This document shows positions 1 to 8,819 of a stretch of DNA of 64,000 bases, in pieces. Every line of letters starts with the position of its first letter. Within the stretch, counting starts at the first letter, position 1. The stretch is from positions 4,836,001 to 4,900,000 of the forward strand of contig NZ_CP091881.1 of NCBI RefSeq assembly GCF_022163125.1, in the 5' to 3' direction. This DNA is from Paenibacillus sp. HWE-109. Lineage in GTDB: Bacteria > Bacillota > Bacilli > Paenibacillales > NBRC-103111. The position numbers and the translations under genes are program-made. The notes under the pieces are model-generated. The model was not told where the DNA came from. It saw nothing but the letters and a program-made list of their open reading frames with translations, and did no database searches.

Positions 1-980
1 TCGTCACAATTCACGACTCGCTTCCTGAGCTTCAGCGTTATTTGAAACTGCGTAAAAAGCTGCTGAAAGTCGATGAATTACATATGTATGATCTCTTTGC
101 ACCGCTCGTTGAAGAGTTCAAAATGGACATTACGTATCAACAAGCCAAGGAAGAAATCAAGAAAAGTTTAGCCCCACTGGGCGAAAATTACTTGAAAATC
201 TTGCAAGACGGCTTTGATAATCACTGGATCGATGTGTACGAGAATAAAAACAAACGGAACGGCGCTTATAGTTGGGGTGCATATGGCACACATCCGTACG
301 TTTTGCTGAACCATAAAGACAACTTGAACAGCATGTTTACGTTGACACACGAAATGGGTCACGCCATCCATTCTTATTTATCTGACGAAACTCAGGCGTA
401 CCGTTACGCGCAGTATACCATTTTCTTAGCAGAAGTTGCTTCTACGCTTAATGAAGCTTTACTTATGGATTACCTATTAAAGCGCGTGACAGATCCCAAA
501 GAAAAGCTTTATCTGTTGACGTATTACGCTGATCAGTTCCGCACGACGGTATTCCGCCAAACGATGTTTGCAGAATTCGAAATGATTACACATGAGAAAT
601 CAGAGCAAGGCGAATCTCTGACTCCCCAGGAGTTCAGTGAAATCTACTATGGTCTGAATAAGCTCTACCACGGCAAGGACATGGTCGTTGATCAGGACAT
701 TGAGATGGAATGGGCGCGTATTCCACATTTCTACAACAGCTTTTATGTATATAAGTATGCAACAGGCTTCTCTGCTGCGACCAGTTTCGCGAAGCAAATT
801 CTGGATGAAGGCCAGCTAGCAGTCGATCGCTACTTAGGCTTTCTGAAAAGCGGCGGCAGCGATTACTCGCTGAACATCCTGAAGAAGGCTGGCGTAGATA
901 TGTCGACTCCGGAACCTATCAAACAAGCGATGAGCGTGTTCAGTTCACTGCTCGATCAAATGGAACAGTTAACGAAGTAA
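1..980 (+). CDS. pepF: Oligoendopeptidase F-type M3 metallopeptidase, C-terminal part (5' end outside window)
   Basis: Zinc metallopeptidase of family M3 that cleaves short peptides in the cytoplasm. The reading frame is open from base 3 to the stop at 980, so about 326 residues are visible and the N-terminal part of the usual roughly 600-residue protein lies upstream of the window. The HExGH zinc motif (HEMGHAIHS) is at about bases 348-374, followed some 25 residues later by the second part of the site around FLAEVASTLNE, whose glutamate is the expected third zinc ligand. The tail (KSGGSDYSLNILKKAGVDM) is the usual end of the oligoendopeptidase F group. A TTG near base 42 is not a true start, because family-like sequence continues upstream of it. 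The family call is firm; the substrate is not visible from sequence. Confidence 0.93.
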   Translation, partial: VTIHDSLPELQRYLKLRKKLLKVDELHMYDLFAPLVEEFKMDITYQQAKEEIKKSLAPLGENYLKILQDGFDNHWIDVYENKNKRNGAYSWGAYGTHPYVLLNHKDNLNSMFTLTHEMGHAIHSYLSDETQAYRYAQYTIFLAEVASTLNEALLMDYLLKRVTDPKEKLYLLTYYADQFRTTVFRQTMFAEFEMITHEKSEQGESLTPQEFSEIYYGLNKLYHGKDMVVDQDIEMEWARIPHFYNSFYVYKYATGFSAATSFAKQILDEGQLAVDRYLGFLKSGGSDYSLNILKKAGVDMSTPEPIKQAMSVFSSLLDQMEQLTK

Positions 981-990
981 TTGCTCAGAG

Positions 991-1024
991 AGAGGTTGTT
1001 GGCGAATGCCCGCAACCTCTTCCT
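991..1024 (+). terminator. Possible terminator after the M3 peptidase
   Basis: AGAGGTTG (991-998) pairs with CAACCTCT (1013-1020) around a GC-rich loop just after the peptidase stop. There is no clear T-run, so the hairpin is visible but termination is uncertain. Confidence 0.4.
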
Positions 1025-1044
1025 CATGAAAGGATGTTTAGCGG

Positions 1045-1362
1045 ATGAAGATGCAATGGATCCTGATTTCTGCTTTAGTATTCGCCCTTATAACTGCTGT
1101 ATTTGCTGTCATTAATGTGGATCCTGTACAGGTTAATTTCATGTTCGCCCAGACATCCACGCCTTTAATCCTTGTAATTCTAACCTCTACACTGTTAGGC
1201 GGCTTGATCGTGGGACTCTTCGGTATGGTACGTCAGTACAAGCTTCAGCGTAAAGTCCGCCAACTCGAGAAACAACTGCAGGAAGCGCTTATGCCTGCAA
1301 CTGTTGAGCCGTCAACACCGGAAATTACGCTTAACGAATCCAAGCCTCCTGCCGTGCAATAG
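1045..1362 (+). CDS. LapA-family (DUF1049) small membrane protein
   Basis: A 105-residue protein with two predicted membrane helices (about residues 4-25 and 40-62). A basic, coiled-coil-prone segment follows (YKLQRKVRQLEKQLQEA, about 67-85), then a proline-rich tail. The first helix followed by an N-x-D-P-V-Q-V-N-F segment is the hallmark of the LapA domain, named after a lipopolysaccharide assembly protein. In Gram-positive bacteria the role of this family is not established. Start ATG at 1045 follows AAAGGATG-like spacing. It is probably monocistronic, since a hairpin precedes it and a bidirectional terminator follows. Confidence 0.85.
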   Translation: MKMQWILISALVFALITAVFAVINVDPVQVNFMFAQTSTPLILVILTSTLLGGLIVGLFGMVRQYKLQRKVRQLEKQLQEALMPATVEPSTPEITLNESKPPAVQ

Positions 1363-1370
1363 GTTTACGT

Positions 1371-1410
1371 CAAACAACCCCGCTGCCCGGAGGCAACAGG
1401 GTTGTTTATT
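1371..1410. terminator. Bidirectional terminator between convergent genes
   Basis: AAACAACCC (1372-1380) pairs with GGGTTGTTT (1399-1407). The stem is A-rich on one side and T-rich on the other, so it can act for both the LapA-like gene and the convergent DUF92 gene. Confidence 0.8.
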
Positions 1411-1413
1411 CAT

Positions 1414-2232
1414 TTACAACAACAGGCTAATACCCAAACTGGCCAAACCGCCGATGAGCGATGAAACGGCATTGACCATATCATTGGTCATGATACGCAT
1501 GCCGCGAATTTGAATGGCTTGCTGCTTGCAGTGAACCTTCTTCTCAATCGTCTTCCCGCATACTTGACAGCGATACATGACCTGAGACGTTGCGCCCAGC
1601 CAAGAGTCAGCCAGCGATCCCAATAAGCCAGAAAGTGCTCCCACGATGACTAGAGTCAGCAATTCGTACAAATCAAAGCTTCTATCTCCCATTTGACTAA
1701 AACTGCCGCCAATGATTCCAATGAATGAACCTCCCAATACAGAGGCTAGCAAACCAAGTCCCGTAACACCGCCGGATGTTCCAGCCAAGACTTGTCGACC
1801 ATTCAAGATGGAGCGCGGCGCGGCCTTGCTCAATCCGCCAATTTCAGTAGCCCATGTATCTGCATTAACCGTCGCCATAACCCCTACGAAGAGCATCCAC
1901 CAAGCGGGATCTGGCCACATGGCATGTCCCCAACACAGCAGCAATCCAAGACCGCCATTGGCGGCAACTTGGCCTGCGTCACGTCTCCCACCTTTGGCAT
2001 AATCGCTTTCCACTGCAGCCTTTCGACGATGTTTGAATTTAGAGAGGAGTGTTGAAGAAACAAAAAAAGCAATCAGCGTCCCAAACCACGCTAAGCTGCC
2101 TAACGCAAACATGGTAGTCCCAAGCACTGCAGCAGAAATCAGACCAGAGAGCGACAGGGACTTCCTCCAATACGCTGCGCCTGCGATAACCAAGCTTCCT
2201 GCTAATCCCCACAACCACGCCAATTTCAGCAC
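1414..2232 (-). CDS. DUF92 (TIGR00297) family integral membrane protein
   Basis: Polytopic membrane protein of the DUF92/TMEM19 family. Plant relatives include the phytyl-phosphate kinase VTE6, but bacterial members have no assigned role. Visible family signatures are the GRRDAGQVAANGG segment, NADTWATEIG and GTSGGVTGLG. There are about six hydrophobic helices, and a late YRCQVCGKTIEKKVHC segment with paired cysteines that could bind metal. The frame is open further upstream to 2361, but those residues are not family-like. I favour GTG at 2232. A TTG at 2223, about eight bases after AAGAAGG, is an equally plausible start. The gene converges on the LapA-like gene. Confidence 0.85.
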   Translation of the reverse strand: MLKLAWLWGLAGSLVIAGAAYWRKSLSLSGLISAAVLGTTMFALGSLAWFGTLIAFFVSSTLLSKFKHRRKAAVESDYAKGGRRDAGQVAANGGLGLLLCWGHAMWPDPAWWMLFVGVMATVNADTWATEIGGLSKAAPRSILNGRQVLAGTSGGVTGLGLLASVLGGSFIGIIGGSFSQMGDRSFDLYELLTLVIVGALSGLLGSLADSWLGATSQVMYRCQVCGKTIEKKVHCKQQAIQIRGMRIMTNDMVNAVSSLIGGLASLGISLLL

Positions 2233-2445
2233 CTTCTTCCAAAATTTATAAATAACACTTGACGAGCAAGTTGCTTTCTGGATGCTATGACATTCATTGT
2301 AGCACAAGTTTATTCTCGATTTCCTAATTATTAAGGCAACATTAAATTTCGACAAAATCAATCAAAAACCGTGTTTTCTAGCAGGAATGCCGCCTACAGT
2401 TACGAAATATATGGTAAAATAAATGCGATATGCAAGGAGGCTGAC

Positions 2446-3630
2446 ATGGAGCACGAACACTTCAATTTAAAATCCGAAAAGGTAGATTTAGATCCTCAAG
2501 AAATGCTGCGTGTCATTTTTGACTATGCAGCCAAAATTGCCAATGAACGCGTGCTGGAGAAAGTGCTGTTATTGATGGCTGACATGGGACGCGAGATGAT
2601 TGTCTCTGATCGCTGTACGGTCTGGCTGCTGGATACAACCAAGAATGAGTTGTGGTCCAAAGTGGCCCACGGCCTTGATGAGATTCGTATTCCAAGCACT
2701 GCCGGACTTGTCGGGTATGCGGTAACCTATGATAAAGCGGTGTTTATTGATGATGCCTACACGAATGAAGAATATAAAACCTACCTCATAAGCGGTGCTT
2801 TGCGAACCGATCAACAAACGGGTTATCGTACCAAAGCTCTCATGGTTATTCCGTTTCGCAATAGCCAGGGCGAAATTATGGGCGCCTACCAAGCCATCAA
2901 CAAACTGACCGCCTGCAAGCAATTCTCAGACAAGGATATGGAATATTTAACCTTGGCTTCCTCTTATGCGGGCAAGTCATTGGAATCCGCGTTGCTGACG
3001 AATGAGATTGAAGAGACGCAGAAGGAACTTATTATCCGAATGGGGGAAATTGGCGAGAGCAGGTCCAAAGAAACCGGCAATCACGTAAAGCGTGTAGCTG
3101 AGTACTCTTATCTATTAGCACTAGGACTCGGCATGAGTCAGGAAGAAGCGGAATTGCTGCGAATGGCTTCACCCATGCACGATATTGGCAAAGTTGGCAT
3201 TCCAGACAGCATCTTGAATAAACCTGGGAAGTTGACGGAAGATGAATTCAAAATCATGCAGAATCATACGTTAGTTGGCTACAATCTACTGAAAAATTCC
3301 AACCGCAGCATCCTTAAAACAGCGGCAATTGTCGCTCATGAACATCATGAGAAATGGAACGGACGCGGCTATCCACGAGGAATAAGCGGCGACGCGATCC
3401 ACATTTTGGGCCGAATTACAGCACTCGCTGATGTTTTCGACGCTCTTGGCAGTGAAAGAGTCTACAAGAAAGCTTGGGAACTTGATCGTATTTTGGAACT
3501 CTTCAAGGAAGAGCGAGGTCAGCATTTTGACCCCCAACTTGTAGACGTCTTCTTCGAACAATTACCGAATATCCTCCGCATTCGCGAAGAATTTTCCGAT
3601 ACGGCTTTGGAAGATCACACGGATAAATAA
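2446..3630 (+). CDS. GAF and HD-GYP domain protein, probable cyclic-di-GMP phosphodiesterase
   Basis: A 394-residue cytoplasmic signalling protein. Residues about 33-180 form a GAF sensory domain. Residues about 195-370 form an HD-GYP domain, with HDIGK at residues 245-249 and HHEKWNGRGYP near 300-310. Enzymes of this type hydrolyse cyclic di-GMP to pGpG or GMP. The position before GRGYP is Asn, where many members have Asp; this is a common variation and the metal-binding residues look intact. The frame is open from 2371, but ATG 2446 has a strong AAGGAGG site about seven bases upstream, so I start there. The GAF ligand cannot be told. It is flanked by a divergent gene and a convergent gene, so it is probably a single-gene unit. 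Confidence 0.9.
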   Translation: MEHEHFNLKSEKVDLDPQEMLRVIFDYAAKIANERVLEKVLLLMADMGREMIVSDRCTVWLLDTTKNELWSKVAHGLDEIRIPSTAGLVGYAVTYDKAVFIDDAYTNEEYKTYLISGALRTDQQTGYRTKALMVIPFRNSQGEIMGAYQAINKLTACKQFSDKDMEYLTLASSYAGKSLESALLTNEIEETQKELIIRMGEIGESRSKETGNHVKRVAEYSYLLALGLGMSQEEAELLRMASPMHDIGKVGIPDSILNKPGKLTEDEFKIMQNHTLVGYNLLKNSNRSILKTAAIVAHEHHEKWNGRGYPRGISGDAIHILGRITALADVFDALGSERVYKKAWELDRILELFKEERGQHFDPQLVDVFFEQLPNILRIREEFSDTALEDHTDK

Positions 3631-3640
3631 CACTTATTAC

Positions 3641-3687
3641 AAAAGGCAGTCTCTAAAGTCATCTTTGACTTTTTGAGACTGCCTTTT
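3641..3687. terminator. Bidirectional terminator
   Basis: AAAAGGCAGTCTC (3641-3653) pairs with GAGACTGCCTTTT ending at 3687, giving a strong stem between the HD-GYP gene and the convergent hydrolase gene, with A and T tracts on either side. Confidence 0.9.
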
Positions 3688-3694
3688 ACAATTA

Positions 3695-4321
3695 TTAAAT
3701 GAGAATGGTCACTGCTGCGAATACCTCTTCATCCCAAGTGAGCTCCAATCGATCCCCGTTGCTAACGGGACCTACCCCCTCCGGTGTGCCTGTATAAATA
3801 ATGTCGCCTTCACCAAGACCATAATGTGCAGCAATATAATCAATAATTGTTTGCAGATCGAAGATCATGTTGCTGATGTTGCCATTCTGAACGACTTGGC
3901 CATTCTGGCGCAATTGAAAATTCGTTTCCATCAATTTCGCTGCCCCGGGAAAAGGTCGGAAAGAGCTGATGGGCGCGGAATTGAGAAACCCTTTGGCGGG
4001 CAGCCAGGGCTGGCCTTTTTTCTTAATCACATTTTGAACATCGCGCAGTGTAAAGTCGATGCCAAGCGCATATTTATCGACAATGTCATCGACTTTAATC
4101 CCTGCGGCATATGGCTTCGCAATATGTAAAACAAGCTCCGTCTCATAGTGAATCTCGCCTTGATCGCCAGGAAGCGTTAATTCCCCCCCGTTGATTTCGA
4201 CAAGCGCATGCGTTGGTTTGGTAAATATCATAGGCTGCTCTGGAACATCATTCCCCAGTTCCGCGGCATGGGCGCGATAATTGCGTCCAACACAATAAAT
4301 ATTGCGAATTGCTTCTGTCAT
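3695..4321 (-). CDS. Fumarylacetoacetate hydrolase (FAH) family protein
   Basis: A 208-residue protein with the FAH fold found in fumarylacetoacetase, acylpyruvases and 2-hydroxyhepta-2,4-diene-1,7-dioate isomerases; these use a divalent metal to cleave or isomerise beta-diketone acids. Visible family elements are the N-terminal CVGRNYRAHAAELG, the metal-ligand region IHYETELVLHI with paired glutamates, GIDFTLRDVQ with the metal-binding aspartate, and IIYTGTPEGVGPV. Length matches the short single-domain FAHD1-like members. It sits 17 bases downstream of the CapA-like gene on the same strand, so the two may be cotranscribed. The substrate is not deducible. Confidence 0.9.
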   Translation of the reverse strand: MTEAIRNIYCVGRNYRAHAAELGNDVPEQPMIFTKPTHALVEINGGELTLPGDQGEIHYETELVLHIAKPYAAGIKVDDIVDKYALGIDFTLRDVQNVIKKKGQPWLPAKGFLNSAPISSFRPFPGAAKLMETNFQLRQNGQVVQNGNISNMIFDLQTIIDYIAAHYGLGEGDIIYTGTPEGVGPVSNGDRLELTWDEEVFAAVTILI

Positions 4322-4338
4322 GTGATTACTCCTCCGGC

Positions 4339-5607
4339 TTATTTCTTACTCACATTTCCTTGGTTATCCACACGTGCTCCAATCGAAATTTGGGTCAAAC
4401 GTTCAAACAGCTTGGCTCCATCTTCGAAATTCATGGGCGCGGGCTGCGCCGATTTGGTTATAATGGGCACTAAATGAATATTGCATGACTTGTCTTTGGA
4501 ACAAGCTGCTTCCAAAATAACGGTTTCCCACGTTTTGGGCGTGTCATTCGTCGTGAAAATAAAATTCCCCAAACTATAAGCTATCCACTTGCCCTTATAC
4601 TGCTCAAAGCCCTGCATCACATGCGGATGACCGCCGACAACCAAGTCAGCACCGGCATCGATGTATCGATGCGCCAAATCCTTTTGATTTTTGTCCGGAT
4701 TATCACTTCGCTCAACACCCCAGTGGGCCATGACGACGACGAGATCAGCACTTGCCTTGGCCTTCTCTATCGCTTCCACAGGCGGCTTGTAGTTGTAAGT
4801 TTCCGCTACACCGAGATGCCCCGCTGCCGCTTTCCATGAAGCTTCCGGCACAACGCGGCTGAAGCCGAAGAAAGCGATCTTAACGCCATCTTTTTCAACA
4901 ATGACAGGTTTATAAGCTTCTTCTACACCTTTACCCACACCCACATGCTGGATGCCCTCTTGATCAAGTGCGTCTATCGTATCCTGCAAACCCTCCGGGC
5001 CGTAATCCATCACATGGTTATTAGCCAAATTCACGATATCGAATCCCGCAGCTTTGAATGGCGGCAATGCTAGCGGCGAAGAACGATAAACGTAATCCTT
5101 CTTTTGCACCGTGCCCCTGTTCGTTATGGGTGTTTCTAAATTTGCAATTGTAAAATCAGGTTTGCTTAGTAGATCCTTCACTTGGAGGTAGGGATAGTCA
5201 TAACCCTTCTGTGTCAAAATATCTTCCACTTTGGAAGCCATAATGACATCACCTACAAACGATAACTTCACTTGCCCACCACGAGCTGAAGATGTGTCTG
5301 AAGCGGTAGGGGCCGGTGATGCGATAATGGCCTTCGCTGTTTGCTCGGGACTTGGTTTTACAGTAGGTTTCGCGCTTGCAGTAGCTGTTGGTTTCATTGT
5401 TGGAGGTGATGCCACGGCCACTGGTGATGCAGCCGACTCCGCATCTGGCGTTAATTTACTCTGGTTGGACCAATAGGAAATGCCAATACCTATAGCAAAA
5501 CATGCGACTGCGGCAAGCGTTAGGCCACCAATGACCTTAAGCGGCGCTTTCTTCGTAGAAGTACGCTCTTTCTTCGGTTTACGGTGACGTTCTTGTCTGG
5601 ATTCCAT
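4339..5607 (-). CDS. CapA-family (PGA_cap) membrane-anchored phosphoesterase-fold protein
   Basis: A 422-residue protein with a basic N-terminus, one membrane helix at about residues 23-47, and a Pro/Thr/Ala/Ser-rich linker (about 55-110). A CapA domain follows with the motifs FVGDVIM, ANLETPIT, LANNHVMDYG, MAHWGVE, GGHPHVMQG and SLGNFIF. CapA proteins are metallophosphatase-fold components linked to poly-gamma-glutamate capsule synthesis or export. No other capsule gene (capB, capC) is adjacent, so an envelope role other than capsule is possible. ATG 5607 has an AAAGGGG site about ten bases upstream. The catalytic domain faces outward by the inside-positive N-terminus. Confidence 0.9.
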   Translation of the reverse strand: MESRQERHRKPKKERTSTKKAPLKVIGGLTLAAVACFAIGIGISYWSNQSKLTPDAESAASPVAVASPPTMKPTATASAKPTVKPSPEQTAKAIIASPAPTASDTSSARGGQVKLSFVGDVIMASKVEDILTQKGYDYPYLQVKDLLSKPDFTIANLETPITNRGTVQKKDYVYRSSPLALPPFKAAGFDIVNLANNHVMDYGPEGLQDTIDALDQEGIQHVGVGKGVEEAYKPVIVEKDGVKIAFFGFSRVVPEASWKAAAGHLGVAETYNYKPPVEAIEKAKASADLVVVMAHWGVERSDNPDKNQKDLAHRYIDAGADLVVGGHPHVMQGFEQYKGKWIAYSLGNFIFTTNDTPKTWETVILEAACSKDKSCNIHLVPIITKSAQPAPMNFEDGAKLFERLTQISIGARVDNQGNVSKK

Positions 5608-5681
5608 TCAAAACATTCCCCTTTCCCCCTACAAATTATAACAGATGAAGCTCGCCTTGGGTAATCGTATGGCGTGAACAT

Positions 5682-5709
5682 TTGCAGATTGGGCGCCGTG
5701 TGGTATAAC
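5682..5709 (+). promoter_or_regulatory. Probable sigma-A promoter for the metallophosphoesterase gene
   Basis: TTGCAG (5682-5687), 16-base spacer, TATAAC (5704-5709), with TG just upstream of the -10 box (extended -10). It lies about 50 bases before the ATG at 5758. Confidence 0.6.
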
Positions 5710-5757
5710 AGAAGCAATAGATATGTCCATAAGAGATTTATTAGAAAGGGAACAAGT

Positions 5758-6531
5758 ATGCTAGAGAAAATTGCGATCATTTCAGATATTCATGGAAATT
5801 TGCCAGCCCTAGAAGCTGTGCTTACCGATATCCACCGCCGCAAAATTGAACGCATCATCTGCCTGGGGGATCTTGTCGGCAAAGGTCCTGACTCGGCGGC
5901 TGTGGTTGACCGGATTAAAGAAGTATGTGAAGCCGTGGTGCAGGGGAACTGGGATTTGGGAATTACACTTCCCCAAGAACTTCCAGCAGGCTTATGGCAT
6001 CAGCAGCAGCTTGGTCCAGAGCGGCTAGCTTATTTGAAGCAGCTCCCCTTCTCCGTTGACTTGCATGTCAGCGGCAAGCACTTTCGCTTCTTTCATGCTT
6101 CAGCACAAAGTGTTTATCACCGCGTGAAACGTAAAGCATCCAAAACAGAACGCTTAGCTATGTTTATAAATACCGAGATGATTGCAGCAACTGACGGAAA
6201 ACAGCCGGATATCGTGGGTTATGGCGACATCCATATTCCATATCTTCTAACACTCAAGAACCCCTCAGAGAAACGCTCTGATCGTCGTCCTAATAGCGGG
6301 CTTATGCTTTTCAACGTGGGAAGCGTAGGAACCCCCTATGACGGTATTCCACAGGCGGGCTATTGCGTATTGGAAGGAGAAACAGACAGCAGCGAACAAG
6401 TTGGGTTCGCCATTCAATTCGTCCGTGTTCCTTATGATATTGATCTTGCTGTTCAGTTGGCTTATAAGGCACAAATGCCTGAAAGTGAGCGATATGAACT
6501 TGAGATTACTACTGGTTTAGTCCACAAATAA
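5758..6531 (+). CDS. Calcineurin-like metallophosphoesterase
   Basis: A 257-residue soluble protein. It has the dinuclear-metal motifs DIHGN (near residue 9), GDLVGKGP, VQGNWD (the GNHD position, with Trp in place of His), the FFHASAQ region, GYGDIHIPY and FNVGSVGTPYDG. The last two are typical of the YfcE/MJ0936-like group of small phosphodiesterases. The frame opens upstream at 5674, but ATG 5758, preceded by GAAAGGGAAC, is the start that gives the canonical KIAIISDIHGN beginning. The exact substrate is unknown. It is divergent from the CapA-like gene, with a good promoter in between. Confidence 0.88.
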   Translation: MLEKIAIISDIHGNLPALEAVLTDIHRRKIERIICLGDLVGKGPDSAAVVDRIKEVCEAVVQGNWDLGITLPQELPAGLWHQQQLGPERLAYLKQLPFSVDLHVSGKHFRFFHASAQSVYHRVKRKASKTERLAMFINTEMIAATDGKQPDIVGYGDIHIPYLLTLKNPSEKRSDRRPNSGLMLFNVGSVGTPYDGIPQAGYCVLEGETDSSEQVGFAIQFVRVPYDIDLAVQLAYKAQMPESERYELEITTGLVHK

Positions 6532-6621
6532 GGGATGCCATTCAAATCACAGAAATTACAATGGGAATATCTTCCACTTTATGGTAATATGAAAATATCA
6601 TTGAAAGTGAGGAACTCATTC

Positions 6622-6840
6622 ATGAAGTTGAACTGGCGCAAAATTGTGTTAATTGTTATCTGTGCAGAAGTTCTGTTTATTTACTGGAATGGCATGAGCG
6701 CTATTCCCTTCAAGAAGCAGCACATCACGAATCCAATTTCAACACCTCAGCCTATTACGCCCATTACGCAGCTTAAACCAGCTACACCCAATAAGCAAAA
6801 TGAATCAAACCTCTCTATAATCGACCAGAAAGCTTCTTGA
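6622..6840 (+). CDS. Small single-helix membrane-anchored hypothetical protein
   Basis: A 72-residue protein with a basic start (MKLNWRK), one hydrophobic helix (about residues 8-25) and a Pro/Thr/Gln-rich low-complexity tail. I do not recognise a family. The ATG at 6622 is preceded by GTGAGGA at proper spacing, and a TGGTAATAT extended -10-like element lies about 35 bases upstream. The coding interpretation therefore rests on the start signals and the downstream terminator. It may be a small membrane or cell-wall-facing protein. Confidence 0.6.
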   Translation: MKLNWRKIVLIVICAEVLFIYWNGMSAIPFKKQHITNPISTPQPITPITQLKPATPNKQNESNLSIIDQKAS

Positions 6841-6850
6841 TCTACACAAA

Positions 6851-6891
6851 CGAAAAGCGCTGTAAGCCAGCAGGCTCCACAGCGCTTTTCG
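6851..6891. terminator. Bidirectional terminator
   Basis: CGAAAAGCGCTGT (6851-6863) pairs perfectly with ACAGCGCTTTTCG (6879-6891), between the small membrane protein and the convergent O-methyltransferase. Confidence 0.9.
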
Positions 6892-6900
6892 TTTGACCGT

Positions 6901-7536
6901 CTATTTCACCTGTGCTAATGCTAATCCGTCATAAGCAGGCAGTACGGTGCTCTCTAACCTTGGATCCCGGGCAATCGTCTCATTGAACTTTCGCATCGCT
7001 TGGACAGAGGCCTTGGTTTGGGCGGCATCGATGACTTTACCTCTCATCAGTGTGTTGTCACCGGCGATGACAGCCCCCGGATTGGCCAATTGGATGGCCA
7101 GTTCCAAGTAATTCGGGTAATTCACCTTGTCTGCATCGATAAAGAAGAAATCGAATCGTTCTCCTTGTTCAAGCGATGACTTTAAATGTACGAGAGCCTC
7201 ACCGATCCGATACTCGACATAATGCCCAAGTCCGGCATCTTCTACATTTTGCTTGGCGACATCGGCAAATTCCTGCTTTAATTCAAGCGATACCAGCTTG
7301 CCGCCTTCCTTTAGCCCTCTAGCCAAACAAATCCCGCTGTATCCGCCTAGAGCTCCTATTTCCAATACCTTTTTGGCACTGATCATCGAGACCAGCATCG
7401 TCAGCAATCGGCCATACCCCGGAGCAATCGATATTTCTGGCATATTTTTATTGCGGATGACTGCCTTCACACGTTCCAGCACCGCATCTTCCTCATATAA
7501 GCCTTCTGAGTAGCTTTCAGGCGTTAGTATTTCCAT
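6901..7536 (-). CDS. Class I SAM-dependent O-methyltransferase (catechol-OMT type)
   Basis: A 211-residue protein of the O-methyltransferase family 3. The SAM-binding motif VLEIGALGGYSGICLA is near residues 59-74. The metal-binding and catalytic stretch FDFFFIDADKVNYPNYLE is near 130-147, followed by GDNTLMRGKVID. Relatives methylate catechol-type hydroxyls or tRNA hydroxyuridine (TrmR in Bacillus), so either a small-molecule or RNA substrate is possible. The frame extends to 7668, but the ATG at 7536 is preceded by AAGGAGG at nine bases. It is divergent from the rRNA methyltransferase gene, with 134 bases between the starts. Confidence 0.88.
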   Translation of the reverse strand: MEILTPESYSEGLYEEDAVLERVKAVIRNKNMPEISIAPGYGRLLTMLVSMISAKKVLEIGALGGYSGICLARGLKEGGKLVSLELKQEFADVAKQNVEDAGLGHYVEYRIGEALVHLKSSLEQGERFDFFFIDADKVNYPNYLELAIQLANPGAVIAGDNTLMRGKVIDAAQTKASVQAMRKFNETIARDPRLESTVLPAYDGLALAQVK

Positions 7537-7670
7537 CTTGATGTTCCTCCTTCTGATACGAAAGCTTGCACTTTGCGTTTTTCGTTTGTAAGTGTAACCT
7601 ATTTGTCCTATACTTGTTAATTGTATGAGTTTTATGAGCGATGTACAACCCGGATGGAAGGAATTCAACT

Positions 7671-8819
7671 ATGCCACAACAATTAGAATTAATTGCAACT
7701 TGCCCAATGGGACTTGAAGCTATCGTTGCCCGCGAGATTCGTGATCTTGGCTATACGGAAGTAACCGTCGAGAATGGCCGTGTCCGCTTCCTAGGCGATG
7801 AGTTGGCCATCTGCCGCGCCAATCTATGGCTGCGGACCGCTGATCGTATCCTGATTCTCATGGGCCAGTTTAAAGCACTGACTTTCGATGAGCTATTCGA
7901 AGGTACGAAGGCGCTCGCTTGGCCGGACTGGATTCCGAACGATGCTGAATTCCCTGTCGAAGGGCGTTCCCATAAGTCACAACTATCGAGCGTTCCCGCT
8001 TGCCAAGGAATCGTCAAGAAAGCCGTCGTTGAGAAAATGAAGCTTCGCTACGGAACAGAGTGGTTTCCAGAGAATGGAGCCCGCTACGTTATTGAAGTTG
8101 CCCTGCTCGGCGATATCGCAACACTGACCATCGACACGACAGGTGCTAGTCTGCATAAGCGCGGCTACCGCAAGCTAGTTACCGAAGCTCCGCTGAAAGA
8201 AACGATGGCCGCGGCGATGATCCTGCTAAGCCGCTGGAATGTAGAGCGGCCGCTCTACGACCCGTTCTGCGGGTCGGGAACCATCCCGATCGAGGCGGCG
8301 ATGATCGGTTGGAACATCGCGCCAGGACTGCGGCGCAGCTTCCCTAGCGAGGCGTGGGGGATGATCCCGCGCAAGCTTTGGGACAAGGCCCGCGACGAGG
8401 CCTTCGATCTCGTCAAAGACGATGTTCCGCTAAACATCATCGGCAGTGACATCGATCCCTCTGCCATCGAAGTGGCAGAGGCGGCAGCCAAAGCCGCAGG
8501 CTTGACCAAACAGTTCCAGCTTCGCGTGGAACCTGTGGTCAAAGCTCGCCCGCGCGGCGACTATGGCTGCTTAATCACCAACCCTCCCTATGGGGAGCGG
8601 CTTGGTGAAGCCCAGGATGTCGAGGTGGCGCTGCGCCAGCTCGGCGCACTTACCGCTCCAATGCCGTCATGGAGCATGTTCATCTTGAGCCCGAGCACGC
8701 AGCTCGAGCATTATATGAATCGCCGCGCGGATAAGAAGCGCAAGCTGTTTAACGGACGGATTGAATGCAATCTGTTCCAGTATCTCGGCCCGCTTCCGCC
8801 ACGTCGGCACGATAAATAG
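7671..8819 (+). CDS. ypsC: THUMP-domain rRNA (guanine-N2)-methyltransferase, RlmL/YpsC-like
   Basis: A 382-residue RNA methyltransferase. The N-terminal portion (about 1-160) has the ferredoxin-like and THUMP regions that bind RNA (starting LIATCPMGLEAIVAREI). The C-terminal portion (about 165-375) is a Rossmann methyltransferase with DPFCGSGTIPIEAAM as the SAM-binding motif and NPPYGERLG as the catalytic N-P-P-Y motif. Length and layout match Bacillus YpsC, related to the N-terminal half of E. coli RlmL, which makes m2G in 23S rRNA. ATG 7671 follows GGAAGGAATTC; the upstream extension to 7641 has no such site. GC is higher near 8200-8800 than in the flanks, but the family match runs through. 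Confidence 0.92.
   Translation: MPQQLELIATCPMGLEAIVAREIRDLGYTEVTVENGRVRFLGDELAICRANLWLRTADRILILMGQFKALTFDELFEGTKALAWPDWIPNDAEFPVEGRSHKSQLSSVPACQGIVKKAVVEKMKLRYGTEWFPENGARYVIEVALLGDIATLTIDTTGASLHKRGYRKLVTEAPLKETMAAAMILLSRWNVERPLYDPFCGSGTIPIEAAMIGWNIAPGLRRSFPSEAWGMIPRKLWDKARDEAFDLVKDDVPLNIIGSDIDPSAIEVAEAAAKAAGLTKQFQLRVEPVVKARPRGDYGCLITNPPYGERLGEAQDVEVALRQLGALTAPMPSWSMFILSPSTQLEHYMNRRADKKRKLFNGRIECNLFQYLGPLPPRRHDK

Noticed and set aside
1714..2072. Several frames antisense to the DUF92 gene
   Set aside because: DUF92 motifs on the minus strand are clear; the others have no start signals.
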